Below, piece after piece: positions 45,850 to 54,281 of a stretch of DNA of 64,000 nucleotides (position 1 is its first letter; every line of letters starts with the position of its first letter). Below the pieces are notes generated by a model. It saw only the letters and a program-made list of their open reading frames with translations. It was not told where the DNA came from and made no database searches. The position numbers and the translations under genes are program-made. This DNA is from Streptomyces longisporoflavus (lineage in GTDB: Bacteria; Actinomycetota; Actinomycetes; Streptomycetales; Streptomycetaceae), in assembly GCF_014649775.1 (NCBI RefSeq), contig NZ_BMTR01000014.1, positions 1 through 64,000 on the forward strand, read 5' to 3'.

Positions 45850-46443
45850 ATGGCCATCACCGTTCCCCCGCCCCGCGCACCGGCCGAGCAGAGCGACCCG
45901 GTGCGGCAGTGGTACGCGAACGAACTCGGCTGGGCGACCGCCGAACGCCGTCCGGGACTGCCGGTGCAGCTCCTGACGGGGCTCCGCTTCGATGTACTGC
46001 AGCTGCCCGCCGAAGCCGGTTTCGCCGCCCTGCGGCACGTCGGGCCGAAGGCTCCGGTGGCTCTGCGGGGCGATTCGATGCGGCTCTTCGTGGCCGCGGG
46101 AAGCGCCGACGAGCTGCCGGGGCTCCTGGACTGGCTGGAGTGGGGCGGCATCCCGCTGGATCTCACGGCCGTCGGGGCGGGCGGACTGACCGACGCGCCC
46201 ACGCCTCCGGGGTGGTCCGGCTCGCAGGGGGCCGCCGTATGGCTGCGACCCCCGGAGCCCGGGTGCGAGGTGGAGCCGACGCTGCCGGCACTGCCGTCCC
46301 TGTCGTGCGTGGGGGGTGGCACCGCGCCGCACAGCGATCCCGCCGTGGGCTCCGGTCTCGTACGACTCGTGGACACGGCGGCGACGCAATGCCACCGGGT
46401 CCGGCTGCGACGAACCCGTCGTCAGCCGTTGGCCTTCTCGTAG
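45850..46443 (+). CDS. SCO3374-family protein, function unknown
   Basis: 197 residues from ATG 45850. Starts with a Pro-rich stretch, then DPVRQWYANELGWATAE and VQLLTGLRFDVLQLPAEAG, ending WLRPPEPGCEVEPTLPALP. In S. coelicolor the protein of this type (SCO3374) lies between clpC and lsr2, the same order as here. It resembles the N-terminal fold of bifunctional primase/polymerase-like proteins in the first strand-helix pattern, but I cannot assign a role. Its 3' end overlaps that of lsr2 by 22 nt. Confidence 0.82.
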   Translation: MAITVPPPRAPAEQSDPVRQWYANELGWATAERRPGLPVQLLTGLRFDVLQLPAEAGFAALRHVGPKAPVALRGDSMRLFVAAGSADELPGLLDWLEWGGIPLDLTAVGAGGLTDAPTPPGWSGSQGAAVWLRPPEPGCEVEPTLPALPSLSCVGGGTAPHSDPAVGSGLVRLVDTAATQCHRVRLRRTRRQPLAFS

Positions 46444-46760
46444 GCCTCGCGAATGGACGCCGGGACGCGGCCGCGGTCGTTGACCTCGAAACCGTTCTCC
46501 TTCGCCCAGGCGCGGATCGCCGCGGTGTCCTGACCGCCGCCGGAAGCGGAAGCACGAGCTTTGGCGCGCCCGGCCGAACCACGGCCACCGGTGCGACGAC
46601 CGCCCTTGAGGTACGGCTCAAGAAGACCACGGAGCTTGTCCGCGTTCGACGTGGTGAGGTCGATCTCGTAGGACTTGCCGTCCAGCGCAAACGTCACGGT
46701 CTCGTCTGCCTCGCCACCGTCGAGGTCATCGACAAGAAGGACCTGAACCTTCTGTGCCAC
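46422..46760 (-). CDS. lsr2: Lsr2 nucleoid protein / xenogeneic silencer
   Basis: 112 residues from GTG 46760 (AAAGGA site). The N-terminal oligomerisation part is VAQKVQVLLVDDLDGGEADETVTFALDG (landmarks LLVDDLDGG, DETVTFALDG) and the C-terminal AT-hook-like DNA-binding part has AIRAWAKENGFEVNDRGRVPASI (landmarks RAWAKENG, DRGRVP). It binds AT-rich DNA and silences acquired genes. Confidence 0.96.
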   Translation of the reverse strand: MAQKVQVLLVDDLDGGEADETVTFALDGKSYEIDLTTSNADKLRGLLEPYLKGGRRTGGRGSAGRAKARASASGGGQDTAAIRAWAKENGFEVNDRGRVPASIREAYEKANG

Positions 46761-46837
46761 CGGATTTCCTTTCATCGATAACTTAGGGCCGGATCGCACG
46801 ACGCGAGCCGCAGAATCGCCGCCCCCTGTTATATGCA

Positions 46838-46849
46838 GTACTGCAGTAC
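46838..46849. promoter_or_regulatory. Palindrome in the lsr2 promoter region
   Basis: GTACTGCAGTAC is a perfect 12-bp palindrome, also part of a direct repeat TGCAGTAC-TGCAGTAC (46834-46849). It lies next to TATAAC, read on the minus strand as a possible -10, and near an AT-richer stretch (46855-46890), suggesting controlled or self-controlled lsr2 expression. Confidence 0.5.
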
Positions 46850-46983
46850 GTCGGAAAGCAAACCGCTTTTGCTGGGAAAACACAAACCCCCGGGAGAGAC
46901 CGGACGCCCCGGGAACCCGGGAAACGTGCGCGTTTCGGACATAGGGAACCCGGGCAGCGGGCAGACCGGAATACCGGCGTCGA

Positions 46984-47517
46984 TCACAGATGCAGAAGCA
47001 TCCGGCTGTTGCCCAAGGTGTTCGGTTTCACTCGTTCGAGGCCCAGGAACTCCGCGACGCCCTCGTCTTTGGAACGCAGCAGCTCGCTGTAGACATCTCC
47101 GTCGACAGGTGTCTCACCGATCTCCACGAAGCCGTGGTTCGCGAAGAACTCGACTTCGAAGGTGAGACAGAAAACCCGCCGGACACCGAGCCAGCGTGCA
47201 GTCTGCAACAACTTCCCCAGTAGTTGGTGTCCCACTCCGGCGCCCCTGACATCGGGGTTCACCGCGAGAGTGCGCACTTCCGCGAGGTCTTCCCACATCA
47301 CGTGCAGGGCCCCGCAGCCGACGACCTCGGCGTTGTCGTCGCGTTCGGCCACCCAGAACTCCTGGATGGACTCGTAAAGAGCCACCGTCGCTTTGTCGAG
47401 CAGGATCCCCTGACGGGCGTAGGAGTCGAGGAGGTTGCGTACGACCGGCACATCGGCGGTGCGCGCCCGGCGTACGGAGACTGCTTTAGCGCTGAGTTCA
47501 GGGGGTTCTGCTGGCAT
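46984..47517 (-). CDS. GNAT acetyltransferase, short ArgA-like
   Basis: 177 residues. N-terminal VRRARTADVPVVRNLLDSYARQG and the acetyl-CoA loop VRTLAVNPDVRGAGVGHQLL (R-x-x-G-x-G/A type). The pattern ESIQEFWVAE and GCGALHVMWEDLAEV matches the stand-alone N-acetylglutamate synthases of actinobacteria, so it may start arginine synthesis. It is 9 nt downstream of the BlaI-type gene, apparently in its operon. Confidence 0.85.
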   Translation of the reverse strand: MPAEPPELSAKAVSVRRARTADVPVVRNLLDSYARQGILLDKATVALYESIQEFWVAERDDNAEVVGCGALHVMWEDLAEVRTLAVNPDVRGAGVGHQLLGKLLQTARWLGVRRVFCLTFEVEFFANHGFVEIGETPVDGDVYSELLRSKDEGVAEFLGLERVKPNTLGNSRMLLHL

Positions 47518-47526
47518 GACCGGACG

Positions 47527-47967
47527 CTATCTCTCTGCTTCGGGCTCCGCCGCGCCGGGGTTCTCCGGTGCTTGAGTGGTGGAGTCTTCAGAGAGGGGGA
47601 CTTGAGCGGCCGGGCCGATGATGCGCATCGCGTCACTGAGCGCTTCGCGCTGTTCCGCCGACATCATCCCGAAGAACGCGACGAGAGCGGCGGCAGGGTT
47701 GTCACTGCGCGACCATGCTTCGTTCATCAGTGCGGCGGCGTAGGCGGCCCGAGTGGAGACCGCCTCATATCGATAGGCGCGGCCTTCCGCTTCACGGCGG
47801 ACCCAGCCCTTCTGATGAAGATTGTCCAAAACGGTCATGACGGTGGTGTACGCGATGGACCGTTCCTGCTGAAGGTCTTCCAGGACTTCTCGAACGGTGA
47901 CGGGGCGGTTCCACTTCCACACCCGTGTCATGACTGAGTCTTCGAGTTCTCCCAAGGGGCGAGGCAC
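47527..47967 (-). CDS. BlaI/MecI/CopY-type repressor
   Basis: 146 residues from GTG 47967. The winged helix contains LGELEDSVMTRVWKWNRPVTVREVLEDL and AYTTVMTVLDNLHQKGWVRRE (landmarks LGELEDSVM, TTVMTVLDNLHQKGW). TATTGT ends 6 nt before the GTG, so the RNA is probably leaderless. No BlaR-type sensor protease is adjacent, so the signal is unknown. An inverted repeat covers its promoter. Confidence 0.9.
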   Translation of the reverse strand: MPRPLGELEDSVMTRVWKWNRPVTVREVLEDLQQERSIAYTTVMTVLDNLHQKGWVRREAEGRAYRYEAVSTRAAYAAALMNEAWSRSDNPAAALVAFFGMMSAEQREALSDAMRIIGPAAQVPLSEDSTTQAPENPGAAEPEAER

Positions 47968-47977
47968 ACCAGAACAA

Positions 47978-47995
47978 TAGTGGGAGAAGTCACTA
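47978..47995. promoter_or_regulatory. Inverted repeat at the BlaI-type promoter
   Basis: TAGTG (47978-47982), 8 nt, CACTA (47991-47995). It lies just upstream of the -10-like TATTGT of the blaI-type gene, the usual place for an autorepressor site. Confidence 0.4.
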
Positions 47996-48029
47996 ATGAC
48001 ATGACGGACGTGGCGGAGCTGCCATTTCC

Positions 48030-48075
48030 GCAACAAAAAGGGCGTACGACTCGGAATGTGAGCGAGTCGTACGCC
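48030..48075 (-). terminator. Intrinsic terminator
   Basis: GGCGTACGACTC (48041-48052) and GAGTCGTACGCC (48064-48075) form a perfect 12-bp stem with an 11-nt loop. On the minus strand it is followed by CTTTTTGTTG. It ends the transcript of the small membrane protein gene. Confidence 0.85.
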
Positions 48076-48125
48076 AAGGGTGTGCGGGTGGTGACGTCAG
48101 GTCACCGGGGGTCCGGGCGGACCGG

Positions 48126-48296
48126 TCAGGCCTTGGGCGTCTGCTGGGCGCCTTCGGCACGGGAGATCACGGCGTCCACGGCCGCGTCCTCCTTGGCCTT
48201 GTTGGCGCCGCCCTGGGTCTTCACGATCGTCACGATGAGACCGCCGAAGAACACGGCCATCACTACGGGGGGCAGGAGCGCGGAGACGTATTCCAT
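48126..48296 (-). CDS. Small membrane protein, 56 residues
   Basis: MEYVSALLPP followed by one hydrophobic helix (VVMAVFFGGLIVTIV), then a charged tail KTQGGANKAKEDAAVDAV. TACTCT ends 7 nt before ATG 48296. The clear terminator downstream and start signals upstream support a real gene. Function unknown. Confidence 0.75.
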   Translation of the reverse strand: MEYVSALLPPVVMAVFFGGLIVTIVKTQGGANKAKEDAAVDAVISRAEGAQQTPKA

Positions 48297-48310
48297 GCCC
48301 CCCAGAGTAG

Positions 48311-48952
48311 CTAGCCCGCGGCGAGCTGGTGCGGCGGGTCCGACGGGCGGCGCTTGGGCGGGAAGACCTCGGCCGGGGTCGGCACGGGGCGCGGCTGTTC
48401 GGGCGCGGCCGGTTTCTGCGGCGGGGCGCTCGGCGTCTTGGGTCCGGGCGGCGTCCGGTCGTCCGCCCCGTCCCGGCCGCCGGGGATGGCGAGCAGGCGC
48501 GTGCGCGAGGCGGGGACGAGGGGGCGGGGCGCCGGGACGGTCGGATGGGAGCGGCCCGCGAGGCGGGCGCGTACCGCCTGTTCGGCGACGATCCGGCAGC
48601 GGTCGAGGAGTGCCTCGGCAACCGGGTTGCCGCGCAGGGCGCGCAGCGCGGCGAGGTCGTCGGCGCCGGGCTGGTAGCCGCCGGCGAGGACGTCGCCCAG
48701 GAGTGCGAGGTAGCCGGTCGCGGTGCCGGGCAGGGCCGCGCGGTAGCGGGCGAGGTCGGCCAGCAGGAAGGCGCGGAGCCTGGCGCCCTCGCGCACCGCC
48801 TCGTCGACGGCGTCGGCGAGGCGGAGGCAGTCCTGGACGTCCTCGTCGGAGACGGGGCTGGGATGCAGGGCGACGGCCAGAGCGCGGCGGAGCACACGCA
48901 GCTCCTCCGCACCGAAGGCCATGCCGCCGCGAGAACCGTATGGCGTGGGCAT
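48311..48952 (-). CDS. Conserved hypothetical protein
   Basis: 213 residues from ATG 48952; TATTGT ends 6 nt upstream. The first 130 residues are helical and Ala/Leu/Arg-rich (LRVLRRALAVALHPSPVSDEDVQDCLRLADAVDEAVREG, landmarks SDEDVQDCLRLADAVDEA). The C-terminal 80 residues are Pro-rich and probably disordered. No known domain recognised. It precedes the small membrane protein gene by 14 nt. Confidence 0.75.
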   Translation of the reverse strand: MPTPYGSRGGMAFGAEELRVLRRALAVALHPSPVSDEDVQDCLRLADAVDEAVREGARLRAFLLADLARYRAALPGTATGYLALLGDVLAGGYQPGADDLAALRALRGNPVAEALLDRCRIVAEQAVRARLAGRSHPTVPAPRPLVPASRTRLLAIPGGRDGADDRTPPGPKTPSAPPQKPAAPEQPRPVPTPAEVFPPKRRPSDPPHQLAAG

Positions 48953-48968
48953 GAGCCGACAATACGTG

Positions 48969-48991
48969 TTAAACGGACAAAATCCGCTTAA
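48969..48991. promoter_or_regulatory. Inverted repeat upstream of the hypothetical gene
   Basis: TTAAACGGA (48969-48977), 5 nt, TCCGCTTAA (48983-48991), 8 of 9 matched. An AT-richer patch about 17-39 nt before ATG 48952. Confidence 0.4.
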
Positions 48992-49067
48992 CGGAAGTCT
49001 GTGGCGTGGCTGCTCGCTCCGGCCGCCGGCCCGGCCGCTGCCCCGGCCGCTCTCCCCCGCCGCCGCT

Positions 49068-49505
49068 TCACTCCGAGCGGCGGCGGATCATCGCGAAGAC
49101 GACCGCGCCGACCCCGAGAGCACCGGCCGCGGCGGCGGCGATCCAGGGCAGCACGCCCGCACCGGTGTCCGCGATGGTGCCGTCGCGGGCGGGTTGGTCC
49201 TCGTCCGCACCGGACGACGGCGATGTGCTGGAAGTGGCGGAGGTGGCAGGCGCGGTGGGGGCGGTGGGCGTCACGGTCGCGTCGGGCCCGCCGGCGGCGC
49301 CGCCCGCGCGGGGGTGCGCGGCGGGGGACACCGCGTGCGAGTCCCCGGCGTACGGCACCCCCCGCACCTCCCCGGCGTACCGCATCGCGTGCGCCGTGCC
49401 GCCGCTTCCGGGGTGGGCGGCCGGGATCGCCGCCGCGGCCGGTCCGGTGAGTCCGGCCAGCACCCCGGCCGCCACTGTCGCGACCAGTCTTCCCCTACGC
49501 CTCAT
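49068..49505 (-). CDS. Secreted protein with sortase-type C-terminus
   Basis: 145 residues from ATG 49505. The signal peptide RRRGRLVATVAAGVLAGLTGPAAAA is followed by a low-complexity Ala/Gly/Pro/Thr/Ser part. The C-terminus reads IADTG, then a hydrophobic helix (VLPWIAAAAAGALGVGAVVFAMI) and RRRSE. This is the layout of a sortase sorting signal, with IADTG close to the LAxTG motif used by class E sortases in Streptomyces. Probably attached to the cell wall; function unknown. Confidence 0.75.
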   Translation of the reverse strand: MRRRGRLVATVAAGVLAGLTGPAAAAIPAAHPGSGGTAHAMRYAGEVRGVPYAGDSHAVSPAAHPRAGGAAGGPDATVTPTAPTAPATSATSSTSPSSGADEDQPARDGTIADTGAGVLPWIAAAAAGALGVGAVVFAMIRRRSE

Positions 49506-49644
49506 GTGCTCCACGCCCACTCGAACCTGCTCAAGTCCCGCCCCTGCGCTGACTCTTGTATGGGGCGCGGGGTCGTGTGCGCAAGCCCCGCTTATGAGCC
49601 GCCGGTTATGAGACGCCGACCACGGGGGTATTGGGCCGGAATGC

Positions 49645-50451
49645 TCAACTCCGGGCGATGTTGCGTTCGTATACCAGGCGCAGGCCGATGAGGGTCAGCC
49701 ACGGCTCGTGCTCGTCGATGACCGTGGCCTCGCCGAGCACCATGGGCGCGAGGCCGCCGGTCGCGATGACCGTCACGTCGTCGGGATCGCCGCCGGGGCC
49801 CGCCAGTTCGCGGGCCATGCGCTGCACGACGCCGTCGACCTGGCCCGCGAAGCCGTACAGGATGCCCGACTGCATGGCCTCCACGGTGTTCTTGCCGATG
49901 ACGCTGCGCGGCCGGGCCAGTTCGATCTTGCGGAGCTGCGCGCCCCGTACGCCGAGGGCCTCCACGGAGATCTCGATGCCGGGGGCGATGACGCCGCCGG
50001 TGTACTCCCCGCGCGCGGAGACCGCGTCGAACGTCGTCGCCGTGCCGAAGTCGACGACGACGGCGGGGCCGCCGTAGAGCTCGACGGCCGCGACCGCGTT
50101 GATGATGCGGTCGGCGCCGACCTCCTTGGGGTTGTCCATGAGGATCGGGACACCGGTCTTGATGCCGGGCTCCACGAGGACGGCGGGCACGTCTCCGTAG
50201 TAGCGGCGGGTGACCTCGCGCAGTTCGTGCAGGACGGAGGGGACCGTCGAGCAGATGGCGATGCCGTCGATGCCGTCGCCGAGCTCCTCGCCGAGCAGCG
50301 GGTGCATGCCCATCAGGCCGTTCAGGAGCACGGCGAGTTCGTCGGCGGTGCGGCGGGCGTCGGTGGAGATGCGCCAGTGCTCGACGATCTCTTCGCCGTC
50401 GAAGAGGCCGAGGACGGTGTGGGTGTTTCCGACGTCGATGGTCAGCAGCAT
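49645..50451 (-). CDS. coaX: Type III pantothenate kinase
   Basis: 268 residues from ATG 50451. ASKHA fold with MLLTIDVGNTHTVLGLF (phosphate 1), VVVDFGTATTFD (phosphate 2) and GGVIAPGIEIS. First step of CoA synthesis from pantothenate. It lies next to nadC; in Mycobacterium the corresponding region carries panC, panD and coaX together. Confidence 0.95.
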   Translation of the reverse strand: MLLTIDVGNTHTVLGLFDGEEIVEHWRISTDARRTADELAVLLNGLMGMHPLLGEELGDGIDGIAICSTVPSVLHELREVTRRYYGDVPAVLVEPGIKTGVPILMDNPKEVGADRIINAVAAVELYGGPAVVVDFGTATTFDAVSARGEYTGGVIAPGIEISVEALGVRGAQLRKIELARPRSVIGKNTVEAMQSGILYGFAGQVDGVVQRMARELAGPGGDPDDVTVIATGGLAPMVLGEATVIDEHEPWLTLIGLRLVYERNIARS

Positions 50452-50458
50452 GTCGTCG

Positions 50459-51496
50459 TCACTCCGCCCCATCGGAAAGCGCGCGAAGCGCTTCCTTGGA
50501 AGGGTGGTGGCGGGAGACGGGCGGGCGAAGGTCGAGGCCGATGTCGAGGATCGGCGAGGAGTGGGTGAGGGCGCCCACCGCGAGGTAGTCGACGCCCGTC
50601 TCGGCGTACGCCCGGGCGTTCTCCAGGGTGAGGCGGCCCGAGGACTCCAGGATCGCGCGGCCGTTCACGAGGGCCACGGCCTCCTCGGTCTCGCCGGGCG
50701 TGAAGTTGTCCAGGAGGATCAGGTCGGCGCCCGCGTCCACGACCTCGCGCAGCTGGTGCAGGGTGTCGACCTCGACCTCCACGGCCAGGTCGGGGAAGGC
50801 CGCGCGCACGGCCTTGAAGGCCTGCTCCACGCCTCCGGCGGCCACCACGTGGTTGTCCTTGACCAGGGCCGCGTCGGAGAGCGACATGCGGTGGTTGACG
50901 CCGCCGCCCATCCGCACCGCGTACTTCTCCAGGGCGCGGAGCCCGGCCGTGGTCTTGCGGGTGTCGCGGACCTCGGCCTTGGTGCCTTCCAGTGCGTCGG
51001 CCCACGCGCGCGTGGCCGTCGCCACGCCGGAGAGCCGGCACAGGAGGTTGAGCGCGCTGCGCTCGGCGGTGAGCAGGTCGCGGGTGCGGGTGGTGACGCT
51101 GAGCAGCTTGGCGCCCGCCTCGACCCGGTCGCCGTCCTCCACGTGCCGCTCGACCTCGAAGGTGTCCGTGCAGACGAGGGAGATGACGGCTTCGGCGATG
51201 CGCAGGCCCGCGACCGTGCCCGCCTCACGCGCGGTGAAGTCGCCGGTCGCGACGGCCTCTTCGGGGATCGTGGCGACGGAGGTGACGTCCACCCCGCCGG
51301 CCAGGTCCTCCTCGATCGCCATGTGCGCGATGTCCTCGACCTGCACGGGGTCCAGGCCCGCGTCGGTCAGGAGCTGCGCGAGAGCGGGGTCGAGGCCGCA
51401 CTCCAGGGGGTCGTACGCGTCGTCCGAGCCGCAGCCGCAGGCGTCGCCGCAGCCACCGCCCGCGGGGGCGAGAGGGAGGTCGTCGGGGGTGCTCAC
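50459..51496 (-). CDS. nadC: Nicotinate-nucleotide pyrophosphorylase (QPRTase)
   Basis: 345 residues. GTG 51496 was chosen because AGGAG is 8 nt upstream; GTG 51502, overlapping the nadB stop, leaves only 2 nt. Converts quinolinate and PRPP to nicotinate mononucleotide. Signatures: RDTRKTTAGLRALEKYAVRMGGGVNHRM (landmarks DTRKTTAGLR, GGGVNHR), KDNHVV, VEVDTL and SSGRLTLEN. An unusual N-terminal extension has clustered Gly and Cys (GGGCGDACGCGSDD) that could bind metal. Confidence 0.95.
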   Translation of the reverse strand: MSTPDDLPLAPAGGGCGDACGCGSDDAYDPLECGLDPALAQLLTDAGLDPVQVEDIAHMAIEEDLAGGVDVTSVATIPEEAVATGDFTAREAGTVAGLRIAEAVISLVCTDTFEVERHVEDGDRVEAGAKLLSVTTRTRDLLTAERSALNLLCRLSGVATATRAWADALEGTKAEVRDTRKTTAGLRALEKYAVRMGGGVNHRMSLSDAALVKDNHVVAAGGVEQAFKAVRAAFPDLAVEVEVDTLHQLREVVDAGADLILLDNFTPGETEEAVALVNGRAILESSGRLTLENARAYAETGVDYLAVGALTHSSPILDIGLDLRPPVSRHHPSKEALRALSDGAE

Positions 51497-51498
51497 GG

Positions 51499-53283
51499 TC
51501 ACTTCTCCTGGGGACTGGGGCTGGGACTGATGCTGGGGCTGGAGCTGGGACGGGTGCCGGGACTCGGGTCGGTCGGCGGGAAGTCGGGGGTTTCTGTCGT
51601 GTGCACGGCCAGGGTCCGGTCCGCGTTCAGCCGTACGACGATGTGGCGGCGCCAGGCCTCGTCGTCGCGGTCGGGCCGGTCCTCGCGCCAGTGGCAGCCG
51701 CGGGTCTCCTCGCGGCGCTGGGCGGCGGCCACCAGGACGCGGGCGACGCACAGGAGGTTGGTGGTCTCCCAGGTGTCCACGCCGGGCTCGGCCGTCTTGC
51801 CGTCCTCGGCGAGCGCGCCCGCGGCCTCGGCGTGGATACGGGCGAGCCGGGCGGCGGCCTCGGCGAGGGAGTCGGCGGACCTGAGCACTCCGGCGCCGTC
51901 GGTCATCACGCGCTGGATGGCGAAGCGGGCCTCGGGGGGCAGCAGGGGGTGCGCGGGCGCCGTGTGGTCGGGCGCCGGTGCCGGCACGGGGACGGGAACT
52001 GCCGCGTAGAGGCCGGGGAGGGCCTTCTCCGCGTGCTGTGCCGCGATGTCCTCGGCGATGCGCTCGGCGTAGACAAGGCCCTCCAGGAGGGAGTTCGACG
52101 CGAGGCGGTTCGCGCCGTGCACGCCGGTGCAGGCGACCTCGCCGCAGGCGTACAGGCCGGGGACCGTGGTGCGGCCGTGCGGGTCGGTGCGGACGCCGCC
52201 GGAGGCGTAGTGCGCGGCCGGGGCTACGGGGATGGGCTCGGTCACCGGGTCGATGCCGTGGGTGCGGCAGGCGGCGAGGATGGTGGGGAAGCGGTTCTCC
52301 CACATCTCGGCGCCGAAGTGCCGGGCGTCCAGGTACATGTGCTCGGCGCCCTTCTCCTGCATGCGCCGGGTGATGCCCTTGGCGACGATGTCGCGCGGGG
52401 CGAGCTCCGCGAGCTCGTGCTGTCCGACCATGAAGCGCACGCCGTCCGCGTCCACGAGGTGGGCTCCCTCGCCGCGCACCGCCTCGGAGACCAGCGGCTG
52501 CTGGCCCTCGGCGTCGGCGCCCAGGAAGAGCACGGTGGGGTGGAACTGCACGAACTCCAGGTCGCTCACCTCGGCGCCCGCGCGCAGGGCGAGCGCGACG
52601 CCGTCGCCCGTCGACACGGACGGGTTCGTGGTGGCCGAGAAGACCTGGCCCATGCCGCCGGTGGCGAGGACGACCGCGGGGGCGTGGACCGCGCCCACGC
52701 CGTCGTGCTGGCCCTCTCCCATGACGTGCAGGGAGACTCCGGCGGTGCGGCCTTCGGCATCGGTGAGCAGGTCCAGTACGAGGGCGTTCTCCACGGTCGG
52801 TATGGACCGCGCCCGTACCGCTTCGACCAGGGCGCGGGAGATCTCCGCGCCGGTCGCGTCGCCGCCCGCGTGCGCGATGCGGCGGCGGTGGTGGCCGCCC
52901 TCGCGGGTCAGCTCGATGGAGCCCTCGGGGCCGGTGTCGAAGTGGGCGCCGGTCTCGATGAGGCGGTGCACGGCGTCGGGGCCCTCGGTGACCAGGGTGC
53001 GCACCGCGGCCTCGTCGCACAGTCCCGCGCCCGCCACGAGGGTGTCGTCCAGGTGCTGTTCGGGGGTGTCGCCCTCGCCGAGTGCCGCGGCGATGCCGCC
53101 CTGGGCCCAGCGCGTGGAGCCGTCGTCCAGGCGGGCCTTGGTGACCACGACGGTCTTCAGTCCCGCCGCCGAGCAGCGCAGGGCCGCGGTCAGTCCGGCC
53201 ACTCCGGAGCCGACGACGACGACGTCGGCTGCCAGGGACCAGCCCGGCGCGGGGGCGTGCAGCCGTATTCCGGTGGCGCTCAT
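51499..53283 (-). CDS. nadB: L-aspartate oxidase
   Basis: 594 residues. FAD-binding motif VVVVGSGVAGLTAAL near residue 21. The catalytic region has THFD-like GAHFDTG, EGGHHRRRIAHAGGDATG and HPTVLF. First step of NAD synthesis (iminoaspartate from aspartate). The C-terminal 30 residues are Ser/Pro repeats (SISPSPSP), beyond the usual end. Its ATG overlaps the panC stop as ATGA. nadA is not in this window. Confidence 0.95.
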   Translation of the reverse strand: MSATGIRLHAPAPGWSLAADVVVVGSGVAGLTAALRCSAAGLKTVVVTKARLDDGSTRWAQGGIAAALGEGDTPEQHLDDTLVAGAGLCDEAAVRTLVTEGPDAVHRLIETGAHFDTGPEGSIELTREGGHHRRRIAHAGGDATGAEISRALVEAVRARSIPTVENALVLDLLTDAEGRTAGVSLHVMGEGQHDGVGAVHAPAVVLATGGMGQVFSATTNPSVSTGDGVALALRAGAEVSDLEFVQFHPTVLFLGADAEGQQPLVSEAVRGEGAHLVDADGVRFMVGQHELAELAPRDIVAKGITRRMQEKGAEHMYLDARHFGAEMWENRFPTILAACRTHGIDPVTEPIPVAPAAHYASGGVRTDPHGRTTVPGLYACGEVACTGVHGANRLASNSLLEGLVYAERIAEDIAAQHAEKALPGLYAAVPVPVPAPAPDHTAPAHPLLPPEARFAIQRVMTDGAGVLRSADSLAEAAARLARIHAEAAGALAEDGKTAEPGVDTWETTNLLCVARVLVAAAQRREETRGCHWREDRPDRDDEAWRRHIVVRLNADRTLAVHTTETPDFPPTDPSPGTRPSSSPSISPSPSPQEK

Positions 53284-54281
53284 GGGGTGGCTCCGAACGT
53301 GAGCGGGATGTTGTCGATCAGCCGGGTCGTACCGACCCTGGCCGCCACGGCGAGGACCGCCTCACCGGTGTGGCCCGGCCGTACGTCCGTGAAGTCGGCC
53401 GGGTCGACGAGGGCCAGATAGTCGAGGACCAGCGGGGTCTTGCGGCGGGCCGCCTGGTCGAGGACCTGCCGCGCGGCGGCACGGACGGCGGCGGGGCCGC
53501 CGGGCACGGACGGCGTGACGGACTGGGCGAGCGCGTGGGTGTCGGCGGCGGCGCGGGACTCCCCCAGGGCGTTCAGGGCGTCGGCGCGCGCGTGCGTGAC
53601 GGGGGCGAGCGCCGCGCGCGCGTGCAGGGCCTCCTGGGCGGCGTGCCGGTCGCGGCCGGCGAAGAGGGCCCGGGAGAGCGCGAGCGCGGTGCGGCGTTCG
53701 TCCGCCGACAGGTAGCGGTTGCGGCTGGAGAGGGCGAGGCCGTCGTCCTCGCGCACGGTGGGTACGCCGACGATCTCGACGCCGAAGTTCAGGTCGCGCA
53801 CCATGCGGCGGATGAGGGCGAGCTGCTGGGCGTCCTTCTGTCCGTACAGCGCCACGTCGGGCCGCGTGAGGTGCAGCAGCTTGGCGACGACCGTGAGCAT
53901 GCCGTCGAAGTGGCCGGGGCGCGTGGCCCCTTCGAGGAGTGCGCCCATGGGACCCGCGCTGATGCGGACCTGCGGTTCGCCTCCCGGATAGACCTCGTCG
54001 ACGGAGGGAGCGAACACGAAGTCCGTGCCTTCCTGTTCGGCGATCTTGACGTCGGCATCCAGGGTGCGGGGATAGCGGTCGAGGTCCTCGCCCGCGCCGA
54101 ACTGGAGGGGGTTCACGAAGACCGTGACCACGACTTCGCCCTCGTCGCCCGCGATCCGGCGCGCGGTGCGGATCAGGGTGGCGTGGCCCTCGTGCAGGGC
54201 GCCCATGGTCATGACGACGACACGGCGGCCGGCACGCGCGCGCGTGCGCAGGGGTTCGGCGGTGTGTACGAGGCGGGTCAT
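53280..54281 (-). CDS. panC: Pantoate-beta-alanine ligase
   Basis: 333 residues from ATG 54281. MTMGALHEGHATLIRTA (HIGH-like), VFVNPLQFGAGEDLDRYPR, ALYGQKDAQQL and SSRNRYLS are all present. Makes pantothenate from pantoate and beta-alanine. Overlaps the DUF2520 gene and nadB as ATGA on both sides, so all are translationally coupled. panD does not follow, unlike in Mycobacterium. Confidence 0.96.
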   Translation of the reverse strand: MTRLVHTAEPLRTRARAGRRVVVMTMGALHEGHATLIRTARRIAGDEGEVVVTVFVNPLQFGAGEDLDRYPRTLDADVKIAEQEGTDFVFAPSVDEVYPGGEPQVRISAGPMGALLEGATRPGHFDGMLTVVAKLLHLTRPDVALYGQKDAQQLALIRRMVRDLNFGVEIVGVPTVREDDGLALSSRNRYLSADERRTALALSRALFAGRDRHAAQEALHARAALAPVTHARADALNALGESRAAADTHALAQSVTPSVPGGPAAVRAAARQVLDQAARRKTPLVLDYLALVDPADFTDVRPGHTGEAVLAVAARVGTTRLIDNIPLTFGATP

